NCBI GenBank assembly: GCA_963809925.1
Contig: CAWELH010000010.1
Span: 248,001 to 312,000 of the forward strand
DNA: 64,000 nt
Source: DASQZK01 sp963809925
GTDB lineage: Bacteria > Bacteroidota > Bacteroidia > Bacteroidales > GCA-2748055
Direction: 5' to 3'
The notes beneath the pieces were generated by a model. The model saw nothing but the letters and a program-made list of their open reading frames with translations, was not told where the DNA came from and made no database searches. Shown here piece after piece: positions 34,505 to 43,181 of this stretch (positions are counted from its first letter, which is position 1; the number at the start of each line of letters is the position of its first letter). The translations under genes were made by a program, and so were the position numbers.

Positions 34505-35833
34505 TCACTCCGTTATCGTTTCACGCCAAAGCAACGACCATCCCTGCAGCCAGTTGTTGGAGCCGAAAGCACCTTTATACGTTACTTTCTCATACCATGA
34601 GGCTGGATATTTTGCCATATCCGAAAAGACCGTTGTGACCGGGAGCAGATCATAGGGAATGTTGTCATAGGTAATGCCATCATCGTCTATGGCGTCTGAA
34701 TGATCCAAAAGATACATAGCCGGCGAAAAAGATATCGCACCTGTATTGTTTCCAAAGAATGAGATAAGACTGTCAGCATTGTTCCCGGCCACATCATAAA
34801 ATATGCAGTTGCTGAATTCCAGACCGCCTTTTTTAAGTTGTGCATAGCTGCTTCCTTCCATTGTAGCCTCAATTCCGATTCCACGACTACTGTTCAGAAA
34901 GATGGAATTCCGGTAAACCCCTCCACAGTTGGTATCAAACGAAAGAAGATAGGAAGTGTTCTCTTTTCCGCCACCAATATAGGTTGCATTGTAGATTTCC
35001 GGTTTTGTAAATGCCTTACCGCTACCTTCAATGTTTCCTCCGTTATGTTCGCCCGCATGATCGCTCAGATCCTCGTCCAGGAGAGCGAGCAGGAACTGAC
35101 ATTTACCAGAATATCCCTGATCAAAGTCAAAAGCATCGTCACCGCAAAATGCTACCGCTATATTGCTGCAATCGACAGTACCACCAAAGAACTCTACTCC
35201 ATCGTCAGCATTGGCAACGACCTCGATATGATCGATAGTGGTTTTCCGTCCAACCCCTCCTAGTGTCAGACCATTGATTTCGTTTCCTTCACCGATATTC
35301 GTTCCGCCGTGGCGTATGGATACGTATTCCAGTATGCCTGAATTGTCATCACCGTCGTATCCTCCATAAATACCTCGTGGTTCACTGATGGGAATGCCTT
35401 CAATAAAAGCTTCTCCGGAAGCAGTATTTATTGGGGCATTGCCAAGGATAATTAATCCGCCCCACAGCCCCCGGCTTCGAAGAGGAACAGAACCTTTCAG
35501 ATCATCACCTTCAACAGTAAATATGATCGGTTCGTCAGACGTTCCGGATGCAATGATCCGGCCTCCCCTGGCTACAATGAGGGCACTGGCATGGCTTCCC
35601 TGGCCGGTTTTTGCCTTGACTACCGTTCCGGGTTCGATGGTTAGTACCTGGCCGTCATTTACAAATACAAATCCATCGAGCAGGTAGGTATTGTCCTTTT
35701 TCCATGTTACCGTTCCGGTTCCCCCGCCCAGATCCAGAACGACATCGGTATTATCAATATAATAATCACCCTTGCGACAAGAAACCGTGATAAGGCAAAG
35801 TGACATCGAGAGGAGCAGGCTGTTTATTTTCAT
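34505..35833 (-). CDS. Lipoprotein with parallel beta-helix repeats
   Basis: A 442-residue exported lipoprotein (lipobox TVSC, Cys19). The mature part has the pattern of a right-handed parallel beta-helix: TYLLDGFVFVNDGQVLTIEP (about 49-68), then repeated Gly/Asn-rich turns with HGGTNIG, DGVEFFGGTVDC, DDAFDFDQGYSGKC and GGVYRNSIFLNSS. A cap with conserved Trp residues ends the protein (WYEKVTYKGAFGSNNWLQG). It has no catalytic residues I can identify. It lies 11 nt after the porin-like gene (35845-36834) on the same strand, so the two form a unit and may work together at the outer membrane. Confidence 0.82.
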   Translation of the reverse strand: MKINSLLLSMSLCLITVSCRKGDYYIDNTDVVLDLGGGTGTVTWKKDNTYLLDGFVFVNDGQVLTIEPGTVVKAKTGQGSHASALIVARGGRIIASGTSDEPIIFTVEGDDLKGSVPLRSRGLWGGLIILGNAPINTASGEAFIEGIPISEPRGIYGGYDGDDNSGILEYVSIRHGGTNIGEGNEINGLTLGGVGRKTTIDHIEVVANADDGVEFFGGTVDCSNIAVAFCGDDAFDFDQGYSGKCQFLLALLDEDLSDHAGEHNGGNIEGSGKAFTKPEIYNATYIGGGKENTSYLLSFDTNCGGVYRNSIFLNSSRGIGIEATMEGSSYAQLKKGGLEFSNCIFYDVAGNNADSLISFFGNNTGAISFSPAMYLLDHSDAIDDDGITYDNIPYDLLPVTTVFSDMAKYPASWYEKVTYKGAFGSNNWLQGWSLLWRETITE

Positions 35834-35844
35834 AGGGAAAGAGG

Positions 35845-36834
35845 TTACAGTTTAAACTCTAGATTTACAAACAGAAAGGATTTATCAGCGCCATTTTTTG
35901 CGTACGAGTACCAGTCCTGGTAATTCAGTGAAATGTTTATACCGGCGACAGGTCTGTATTGAATTCCCGAAATAATGGCGCTGCCGTCACGGTTCAGGTT
36001 CCAGGGTATGTTCTCATTGGGTGAAAGGCTGGAATTTAACCAGTCATACCTCCCGAATACTTCCCAGGAATCCGACATGATATAGGTGCCATAAAACGAG
36101 TATCCCTGCAAATCATGTGCGTTGACAAAAGCGAAATTCTTCTGAAGGTTATATTCAGCCCCAAGGCGGTACTTTCCCGGATTGTAACCGGCAAAAAAGG
36201 AATACGTACTCTGAGTAATATCTTTATGGTTGAAGTCGTAATAAAGCCTGAGTGTCACTTCAGTGGAGGGATGAAGAGTGATGCCTATACCGGTTTTATA
36301 ACTGTTGTCTGTTTGAAGGTTTTTATACCCTTCACCGTTTGAAACCACCAGGTCGGCTTCAAGAAAAGAACAGAATTTGTAACCGACACCTGCACCGATG
36401 TCGGCGCTAGGGCCGAATTTATACTCATCCTGAAAGGATTTAAAGATATACCGGTATCCCCAGAAATTCTCCTGGACTTTAAATTCCATCATATCGAACA
36501 GGCCAAACCAAGCATTCAGTCTGTCTTTGTGATAGCTCAGTGAAGCTCCCTTGAAGTACGCATACCTTCGAATCAAAGAATATTCAGAAAGATCTTCCGG
36601 ACTACCAATATCGAGTTTTACTTCAGCATCAAAATTATCACTGATAGCATGTTTATAACCCAAGTACACCCTGGTTACCTCGAAGGCGGTAGACCGATCG
36701 GCACTGGTGAGTCCAAGATGGAAATTGCTGTACACTTTCAGGATCTCCTCGCCATTGTCGTTCTGTGCACTCACAATCCGGTGCCAGCCTGGTAGCGTCA
36801 GTATGCAAAACAATGCCATTGGAATTTTTTTCAT
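35845..36834 (-). CDS. Porin-like outer-membrane beta-barrel protein
   Basis: From the ATG at 36834 (30 codons inside the longest frame, giving a proper signal peptide MKKIPMALFCIL... cut after SAQ) this is a 329-residue protein. The mature part is a succession of amphipathic beta strands and ends in the barrel signature FVNLEFKL with terminal hydrophobic residue. It resembles phosphate-selective porins O/P or related maltoporin-like channels. Together with the beta-helix lipoprotein, PiT transporter and PhoB-type regulators nearby, it might be a phosphate channel; that is inference from context. Confidence 0.78.
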   Translation of the reverse strand: MKKIPMALFCILTLPGWHRIVSAQNDNGEEILKVYSNFHLGLTSADRSTAFEVTRVYLGYKHAISDNFDAEVKLDIGSPEDLSEYSLIRRYAYFKGASLSYHKDRLNAWFGLFDMMEFKVQENFWGYRYIFKSFQDEYKFGPSADIGAGVGYKFCSFLEADLVVSNGEGYKNLQTDNSYKTGIGITLHPSTEVTLRLYYDFNHKDITQSTYSFFAGYNPGKYRLGAEYNLQKNFAFVNAHDLQGYSFYGTYIMSDSWEVFGRYDWLNSSLSPNENIPWNLNRDGSAIISGIQYRPVAGINISLNYQDWYSYAKNGADKSFLFVNLEFKL

Positions 36835-37065
36835 CAGTTTAATTTTTTCAGTTAAAACAGCACCAGGATGAGTAAGCGATTCATACCTTAAATAAAGCTG
36901 ATCTTTAAATGATAAGGCCCGCAAAGTCTCCGGCTATGTGTCATCTGTCAGGGGATGATCCCTGGGTCTTGAAGGCAATATTAATCATATCTTAAAAATA
37001 TAAGATTAAATTAAATTAAAATTAAGATTAAGCTTAAATCACCTTCAGGTTTACTTAATACGTGT

Positions 37066-37473
37066 ATGATACCTTTGACTAAAACATTTCCGATGCATGT
37101 ATCAGTCCTGATTCTGAGTTTTCTTTTTTCCATGGGTTTCCAAAGCCATCGTGCTGGTGACACTCCGGTAGCCCGAAGTATGAATGCCGTAATTACAGGG
37201 AAAATTACCGATAACAGAACCGGGGAAGAATTGACCGGGGTCACGGTCAGGGTTGAGGGCACAGATGAAGAAGTTTTTACTGATCTGAATGGTGAATTTG
37301 AGATCAGGGCTGTACCCTCAGGGTCAAGCTTCAATCTCGAAGTAGAGATGATATCCTACAGGAAAACCATCGTAAGGAATGTTGAACCTGGACAACCGGT
37401 TATCCTTATAAGGCTCAACGGTAACAGCACTGACCGGGCAGGAAAGAAGATACCCCTCCGTCCTGCAGCTTGA
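37066..37473 (+). CDS. Small exported protein with carboxypeptidase-like regulatory domain
   Basis: A 135-residue protein with a hydrophobic N-terminal segment (about 11-25) and one carboxypeptidase-D regulatory-like domain (about 40-115: AVITGKITDNRTGEELTGVT... then EVFTDLNGEFEI...). It lacks any barrel or second domain. Such a lone domain is often a periplasmic or surface accessory. A second ATG at 37093 is possible. Downstream is a T-rich terminator candidate; upstream (36990-37040) is a run of ATTAA-type repeats that could be a regulatory region. Confidence 0.7.
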   Translation: MIPLTKTFPMHVSVLILSFLFSMGFQSHRAGDTPVARSMNAVITGKITDNRTGEELTGVTVRVEGTDEEVFTDLNGEFEIRAVPSGSSFNLEVEMISYRKTIVRNVEPGQPVILIRLNGNSTDRAGKKIPLRPAA

Positions 37474-37503
37474 TTTTCCTGACCCTGGCACCTTATCCCT
37501 TCA

Positions 37504-37539
37504 AGCACCCCGGGCTAATAATGACAGGCGCTTTTTTTT
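37504..37539 (+). terminator. Candidate intrinsic terminator
   Basis: AGCACC (37504-37509) can pair with GGCGCT (37527-37532) with one mismatch, followed by a run of eight T. It lies 31 nt after the stop of the small exported protein. The stem is weak but the T run is clear. Confidence 0.4.
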
Positions 37540-37615
37540 CTCTCCTGGTATCCCCGTTCACCGCAATTATCTTATCTTTATGCTGGATAAATGATCTTCA
37601 ACAAATTCAATAAAT

Positions 37616-38311
37616 ATGGATTACAGCAAGTATAAGATTCTACTCGTGGACGACGAGGAAGATATTCTTGAATTTCTAAGCTATAATCTTGAAAAGGAAG
37701 GCTTCCTGATTTCAAAAGCATCCAATGGTGTAGATGCAGTTAAAACAGCCAGGGAAATTGAACCACATCTCATTCTTCTCGATGTTATGATGCCCGGAAT
37801 GGATGGGATCGAGACCTGTGAGGAATTACGGAAAATCCCCGGTCTGAACAATGTCCTTATCGCGTTTCTGACCGCCAGGGGAGAGGACTACAGCCAGATA
37901 GCCGGATTTGAAGCAGGAGGTGACGATTACATCACCAAGCCCATCAAGCCCAAGCTGCTTATCAGCCGGGTTAAAGCCTTGCTGAAACGATACCGGAAAG
38001 TAACCAAAGAAATGGAAAAGGATGGCGTTTCACAGCAGGTCGATGATGTCATTATCGACAAAGAGAGGTACCTGGTCATTGTGAAAGGGATTGAAATGTT
38101 TCTACCCAAGAAAGAATTCGAATTGCTGAATCTCCTGATTTCTAGACCTGAAAAAGTCTTTACACGTGAAGAAATTTTCCAGCGCGTATGGGGCGACAAC
38201 ATCATTGTCGGCGACCGTACCATTGATGTGCATATAAGGAAACTCAGAGAAAAACTGGGCAATGATTACATCCGTACCATCAAAGGTGTTGGGTATAAGT
38301 TTTCTGCTTGA
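37616..38311 (+). CDS. OmpR/PhoB-family response regulator 1
   Basis: A 231-residue two-domain regulator. The receiver (about 5-125) has acidic pocket D12/D13, phosphoacceptor D56 (LILLDVMMPGMDG) and the Lys of DDYITKPIKP. The winged-helix output domain (about 138-231) ends with RTIDVHIRKLREKLG and TIKGVGYKF, as in PhoB. No histidine kinase is adjacent. It is a clear paralogue of the regulator at 40855-41571; the two flank the PiT transporter gene, and a phosphate-related role is inferred from that. Confidence 0.93.
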   Translation: MDYSKYKILLVDDEEDILEFLSYNLEKEGFLISKASNGVDAVKTAREIEPHLILLDVMMPGMDGIETCEELRKIPGLNNVLIAFLTARGEDYSQIAGFEAGGDDYITKPIKPKLLISRVKALLKRYRKVTKEMEKDGVSQQVDDVIIDKERYLVIVKGIEMFLPKKEFELLNLLISRPEKVFTREEIFQRVWGDNIIVGDRTIDVHIRKLREKLGNDYIRTIKGVGYKFSA

Positions 38312-38337
38312 AAGCAAAGTTTATAGAGGCATTCCGG

Positions 38338-38374
38338 AAAGGGAGCTACTATCCTAAATTGGTACACTCCCTTT
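38338..38374. terminator. Candidate bidirectional terminator hairpin
   Basis: AAAGGGAG (38338-38345) pairs perfectly with CTCCCTTT (38367-38374) across 21 nt, between convergent response regulator 1 and the PiT gene; the right arm overlaps the end of the PiT coding sequence. The loop is long, so efficiency is uncertain. Confidence 0.45.
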
Positions 38375-40639
38375 AATCACCGACCTTTTATCCATTTCAA
38401 TGAATTCCTGATGGGCTTCAAGAACATTCGTTACGAAAAGCAGTAAATTCTTGGATTCAGTCAGGATGTCAAGATATACCATGGTTACCTTGGTCCCTTT
38501 ACCAGCTTTCTTCAGTGATTTAACCTGTTTTTTCCTAAGATTATTCGTCATTTCTATCAGTTCATCCCTTATCTTCTTAATCTCATTGAGATGCTCAAAT
38601 GAATTCTTCTTCAGAATGGTAAGAGCATAGTTGAAATACTCCGACATCTTCTCATTGAATTTCAGCAGTTCATCCGTTTGGTCCGCACTCAAAGGAGGAT
38701 GATTGTTATCTACATGGACGAACAGTGGCTGTATGAAGTAATAAAGTCCATTCGTTGTTTCCCTCAGGTAATCAAGCACCTGAACATAGTGATGACCTGA
38801 TTCGATCTCATCCTCCTTAAGCTTCTGAATGGTTAAGTGTACATTGTTCTTTAGCTCCTTGGTTTCCTTGTTAAGATCGCGGGATTCCTTCCGTATGGAT
38901 GCCAGTTCCTTCCTTTTCTCTTTTGTGAAGTTCAGAATGGACATATAGTATAATTTTGCCACCTGTATTATTATCCTGGTTACTGTATCGGAACAGGAAT
39001 TGATAATATTTTCCGCGCTGAGTCCTTCATGTGATACCCGCGATTCAATTCTGGCTGCTTCTGCGCTTTCACGTTTCTTATGAATGGAATGTGTGCGAAA
39101 AACGACAAAGATGGACAGAATGATCAGTGCGAAGATAACCACCATTCCACCAAAATAGATAAGTACAGCCAGGAGGAAGGCTGAAGTAAATGCAGTGATG
39201 GCTGTTAGAAACCAACCGCCTATTACGGTCAGCATACCAGTGATCCGGTATACGGCACTCTCACGTCCCCATGCACCATCCGAAAGCGATGAACCCATAG
39301 CGACCATAAATGTAACATAAGTAGTAGACAGGGGTAATTTGAGTGAAGTGCCGGTGCTGATAAGAATACTCGCTACCACAAGGTTCACTGAAGCGCGCAC
39401 AAGGTCGAAGGCCATAACCTCTTTGGATTGTTTCTTCTTTGTTTCCTTTTCGGACAATGTCTGATCAAAGCGGCGGTCCACAAATTTAAGTACCCGGTTA
39501 GGCGTATATTTTCTTATAACAGCACCGCTGTCAACCGACCAGCGGACAAGAAAGCGTGCCAACACTGATGATTCAAATCGTTCTGTGCCCTCACTCTGCC
39601 GACTCAGATCTACTGTAGTTGCCGTTACTGAACGTGACTTTCTTGAGAAACGCAGTGTAAGCGACATGATAATACCGGCGATTAAAAGAATAAAGGTTGG
39701 CGTTCTTACCGGGCCGTTAAGGATATCCATAAGATAGGCTCCGGGCTCTGCGGTTGAGTGCAGAAATGCTTTGAACGACTCGAAGCCGGCCAGTGGTACG
39801 CCGATAAAGTTCACAAGGTCGTTGCCGGCAAAAGCCATCGCAAGTGCGAAAGTACCGAACAAAACAATGATCTTCAGAATATTGACACGTGTGAAGGTGA
39901 CGATAAGCTGAAAAAGTATTGCTCCGCCAATAAAACTGTAAAGGATGATATTCCCAGTATTACTGCTAATCCATTCATTCATGCTCTCACTGGTGAAGGA
40001 AGCACCGTGTACCCCTTTAACCAGAAGAAAATACGATATTGCCGAGATGGAAAAGCCTCCCCAGAGTCCACCCCAGTATTTAATGGTTTTCGTTATCCGG
40101 AACGAGAAGAACAACCGGATGATCCATTGAACGATAGCTCCCACACTAAATGCGATCAAGACCGAGATGAAGATCCCTGAGATGATACCGAGGGCTTTGG
40201 CGGAGTTGATATAATTGGCCAGCTCTGCCATACCCTGAGCTGCCTTACTGATCTTTATGACCGACATGGCAACCGCAGCACCAAGCAGCTCAAACACGAT
40301 CGAAACCGTTGTAGAGGTTGGTAATGCAAAAGTATTAAACAGATCAAGAAGGATAATATCCGTCATCATTACCGCCAGGAAAATGACCATGATCTCTGAA
40401 AAGTAAAACATGTCCGGATTGAAAATACTCTTACGCGCCACTTCCATCATGCCGCTTGAAAATGTCGCCCCCACGATTACCCCGAGCGCTGCCACTGCAA
40501 CAATTATCTTGAAAGGAGCAGCCTTGGAACCGATGGCTGAGTTGAGGAAGTTGACCGCGTCATTGCTTACTCCTACAACAAGGTCAGAGATCGCAAGCGC
40601 GAAAAGTACGATAACAATGATTAGATAATAATATTCCAT
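38354..40639 (-). CDS. pit: PiT-family inorganic phosphate transporter with C-terminal PhoU-like domain
   Basis: A 761-residue low-affinity phosphate:cation symporter. The ATG at 40639 is preferred to TTG at 40684, because the family N-terminus begins just before the first TM helix. PiT signature GVSNDAVNFLNSAIGSKAA (about 21-39) is followed by about ten TM helices to residue 510, including the second signature (KLPLSTTYVTFMVAMGSSLSDGAWGRESA, split about 450-478). The last 220 residues are soluble, helical, and PhoU-like (repeated EKRKELASIRKES... segments), which suggests built-in regulation. It is transcribed divergently from response regulator 2, across a region with phased repeats. Confidence 0.93.
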   Translation of the reverse strand: MEYYYLIIVIVLFALAISDLVVGVSNDAVNFLNSAIGSKAAPFKIIVAVAALGVIVGATFSSGMMEVARKSIFNPDMFYFSEIMVIFLAVMMTDIILLDLFNTFALPTSTTVSIVFELLGAAVAMSVIKISKAAQGMAELANYINSAKALGIISGIFISVLIAFSVGAIVQWIIRLFFSFRITKTIKYWGGLWGGFSISAISYFLLVKGVHGASFTSESMNEWISSNTGNIILYSFIGGAILFQLIVTFTRVNILKIIVLFGTFALAMAFAGNDLVNFIGVPLAGFESFKAFLHSTAEPGAYLMDILNGPVRTPTFILLIAGIIMSLTLRFSRKSRSVTATTVDLSRQSEGTERFESSVLARFLVRWSVDSGAVIRKYTPNRVLKFVDRRFDQTLSEKETKKKQSKEVMAFDLVRASVNLVVASILISTGTSLKLPLSTTYVTFMVAMGSSLSDGAWGRESAVYRITGMLTVIGGWFLTAITAFTSAFLLAVLIYFGGMVVIFALIILSIFVVFRTHSIHKKRESAEAARIESRVSHEGLSAENIINSCSDTVTRIIIQVAKLYYMSILNFTKEKRKELASIRKESRDLNKETKELKNNVHLTIQKLKEDEIESGHHYVQVLDYLRETTNGLYYFIQPLFVHVDNNHPPLSADQTDELLKFNEKMSEYFNYALTILKKNSFEHLNEIKKIRDELIEMTNNLRKKQVKSLKKAGKGTKVTMVYLDILTESKNLLLFVTNVLEAHQEFIEMDKRSVIKGSVPI

Positions 40640-40701
40640 TTTTCTTTTATCTAAGTGCGAGGCAATATTATTCAAATATTCCAAAAAGAATATTAATCAA
40701 A

Positions 40702-40730
40702 TGTTAACATAAAATGAACAGTTTGTTAAT
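40702..40730. promoter_or_regulatory. Candidate Pho-box-like phased heptamers
   Basis: Three related 7-mers lie exactly 11 bp apart: TGTTAAC (40702), AATGAAC (40713) and TGTTAAT (40724). E. coli Pho boxes are 7-bp direct repeats with 11-bp period bound by PhoB. The site lies in the divergent gap between the PiT gene and a PhoB-type regulator. The middle copy is weak, so this is tentative. Confidence 0.4.
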
Positions 40731-40854
40731 GCTGGGTTATCTGGTGTTTATTTAAAATTATTCTATTGATAAAGATAAATTAACGATCGCTTAAATCTGC
40801 TGGATTACATTTGATGCCAGAGATTTCCGGTCCTTAGTTTTAATTTTTAAATTA

Positions 40855-41571
40855 ATGCAGAATAGCATGATTGAAAACGTGTATAAGATTCTGGTGGTGG
40901 ACGATGAAGAGGATATCGTTGAATTTGTAAGCTATAATCTCAGAAGGGAAGGTTTCAATGTAAATGTGGCCAGGAACGGAAGGGAAGCCATAAATACTGC
41001 TGTTTCGTTTCATCCCCATCTTATACTTCTCGATATTATGATGCCCGAAATGGACGGGATAGAAACCTGCGAGGAGATCAGGACCATTCCGTCGCTCTCA
41101 GATACACTTATCGCATTTCTCACTGCACGTTCGGAGGATTATACGCAAATAGCTGGCTTCAGTGCCGGAGCTGATGATTTCATCTCTAAGCCGGTAAGAC
41201 CAAAAGTACTGACCAGCCGTATCAAAGCATTGCTTAAGAGGTGCAGGACGGAACATTCCGCAATTCCGGATACCGCCAATGAATTTCAGAACGGTAATCT
41301 TGTAATTGACAAAGAAAAACACCTGGTAATCGTTGAGGGTCAGGAAATTGATCTTCCCAGAAAAGAATTCAATCTTCTCTCATTACTCACATCAAAGCCT
41401 TCCAGAGTTTTTACCAGGGAAGAGATCTTCGATCACATCTGGGGGAGCGACGTCTATGTAAATGACAGAACCATCGACGTATATATTCGCAAACTCAGAG
41501 AAAAAATCGGCCTCAATAAAATAAAAACCATAAAAGGTGTAGGGTATAAATTTGAAGCCCGACCTTTGTGA
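40855..41571 (+). CDS. OmpR/PhoB-family response regulator 2
   Basis: A 238-residue regulator with the same plan as the one at 37616-38311: acidic pocket D16/D17, phosphoacceptor D60 (LILLDIMMPEMDG), conserved Lys in DDFISKPVRP and a C-terminal winged helix ending TIKGVGYKF. The two proteins share most of the receiver (for example IAFLTAR and GIETCEE) and are recent or strongly constrained paralogues. No kinase is adjacent. Divergent from the PiT phosphate transporter gene. Confidence 0.93.
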   Translation: MQNSMIENVYKILVVDDEEDIVEFVSYNLRREGFNVNVARNGREAINTAVSFHPHLILLDIMMPEMDGIETCEEIRTIPSLSDTLIAFLTARSEDYTQIAGFSAGADDFISKPVRPKVLTSRIKALLKRCRTEHSAIPDTANEFQNGNLVIDKEKHLVIVEGQEIDLPRKEFNLLSLLTSKPSRVFTREEIFDHIWGSDVYVNDRTIDVYIRKLREKIGLNKIKTIKGVGYKFEARPL

Positions 41572-41591
41572 GTGAACTCATCAAGCTATGA

Positions 41592-42935
41592 TCACCTTGC
41601 TTTCACTGTAGTTGATTCATTGATCCAGCATCCGATTCGGTAGGTATCGCCTTCCTTCAGACTCCTGAAGAAGGTTTCTTCAACAGATGGAAAATTTGAT
41701 CTGTACTGACTAATGAGCTCTCCGGCTTTCATATCACTCTCGGGATCTGCCTCCTTTGCCTTTTTACAGTAATCCACTGCCAGCCAGTAGACGGCCTTTC
41801 GTTCGAAATCTTCCGATGCGCAGGCGTCAATCCCTGTAATATAAGCGTTGGCGATAACAAAATAAGGATCGGCCCATCCCGGCTTGTTTTTGATTGCTTG
41901 TAAAGCTGCGTCCCTGGCTTCAGAGAAACGTCCCAGTTTAGTAGATAATACCAGCGACAACTGGTACTGGTATACAGCTTTCTGCTCAGGCTTGCTTTCC
42001 GCAGCAATCGCTTTGTCCAGATATCCTGCTGCCTTAACGAAATTCTCATTCCTAATGTAAAATCGAGCCAGTTCATAGGCCTTGCCGGCATCTGGCGAAA
42101 TATCCATGAGCTTTTCTGTTATCCAGGCATAAAATGCGGAATTATCGCAGCCCGCGGAGGAAAGTAGTCCTGAAGCAATATTCAGTAAAGCCGGATCAGG
42201 ATCAGCTGTTTGGATTTTGTCAGAAAAGACGGATTCAATTACTTCACAGTCCTGAATCCCGCTGACGGCCATAACCTTATCCATCGACTCCTTCACTCTT
42301 TTGATTCCTGAAGCGCTACCTCCTTTAGACTTTATCTCAGACAGCAATCCGGTGCACATCAGGTAATTATTGAGGAAGTCACTAGAGCTGATCTTATCAG
42401 CTTTCATCATCACCAGTCCGGTCTGTACAAGCCCCACAATCACATTGAGGTCTGTTTCGCTGCCGGAAAGGTTGGAAGACGTTAAAAAAGCATAGTAAGC
42501 ATCTTCATAATCCTTATCGTTGTATCGTATGATATCAATCCCTTTCCTGCCAAGTACATACCCCTCTTCCCCAAAATACTTTATCCTGAGGTCGTAATTC
42601 AGCATCAAGGTATCAAAGTATGCAGATTTCAATGCCGGATCACGGCTGTCCTCAATCAGTTTCCTGAAAATCTTGACTCCGGAAATATATATATTCTTAC
42701 TGGAAGCCGGACAGTTGGCAAATACATTTCTCCATGCTGGTAGTGCATATTCGAACATACTGATTTTCATGTACTCCGATAAGGTTGAGAGTTCAGCGGC
42801 ACAATTGATCCTCGATGCACTATCATTCCCATAGGCGGGGTTTGCAGAAGGCGGCACATCCTGTCCGTATACAATAATACAAAAAAACAAAGCAAGATTA
42901 GTGGTTAGTACTCTGGTATTCAGGTACTTATTCAT
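41592..42935 (-). CDS. Exported TPR-repeat protein
   Basis: A 447-residue protein with a signal peptide (about 1-24, ending YGQ) and helical repeats of the tetratricopeptide kind, clearest at about residues 280-375 (GKAYELARFYIRNENFVKAA, then VYQYQLSLVLSTKLGRFSEA and a following NKPGWADPYFVIANAY). It presumably acts as a periplasmic or outer-membrane scaffold. No catalytic motif. It converges on response regulator 2 with a 20-nt gap. No specific family recognised. Confidence 0.78.
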   Translation of the reverse strand: MNKYLNTRVLTTNLALFFCIIVYGQDVPPSANPAYGNDSASRINCAAELSTLSEYMKISMFEYALPAWRNVFANCPASSKNIYISGVKIFRKLIEDSRDPALKSAYFDTLMLNYDLRIKYFGEEGYVLGRKGIDIIRYNDKDYEDAYYAFLTSSNLSGSETDLNVIVGLVQTGLVMMKADKISSSDFLNNYLMCTGLLSEIKSKGGSASGIKRVKESMDKVMAVSGIQDCEVIESVFSDKIQTADPDPALLNIASGLLSSAGCDNSAFYAWITEKLMDISPDAGKAYELARFYIRNENFVKAAGYLDKAIAAESKPEQKAVYQYQLSLVLSTKLGRFSEARDAALQAIKNKPGWADPYFVIANAYITGIDACASEDFERKAVYWLAVDYCKKAKEADPESDMKAGELISQYRSNFPSVEETFFRSLKEGDTYRIGCWINESTTVKAR

Positions 42936-43181
42936 AATAGTTAAATTTGATGAATATAAATGTTCTCATGTGTGTACAAAAACCGTGCTATTGGCATTGA
43001 TCATTATATGAATAAACAATGAAACAAAAACTACGCAGAAATAGTAAAAAAAGAAGGCGAAAATAATAAAATTTGTCATTCAAATGTAAATTTTTCTTTC
43101 TTAAAAATTTTTGTACATTTAGATGGGTGTTGATTTGTCGGTGTGCAGAAGGATTGAGTATTTATCAAAACCTTCATCGTC

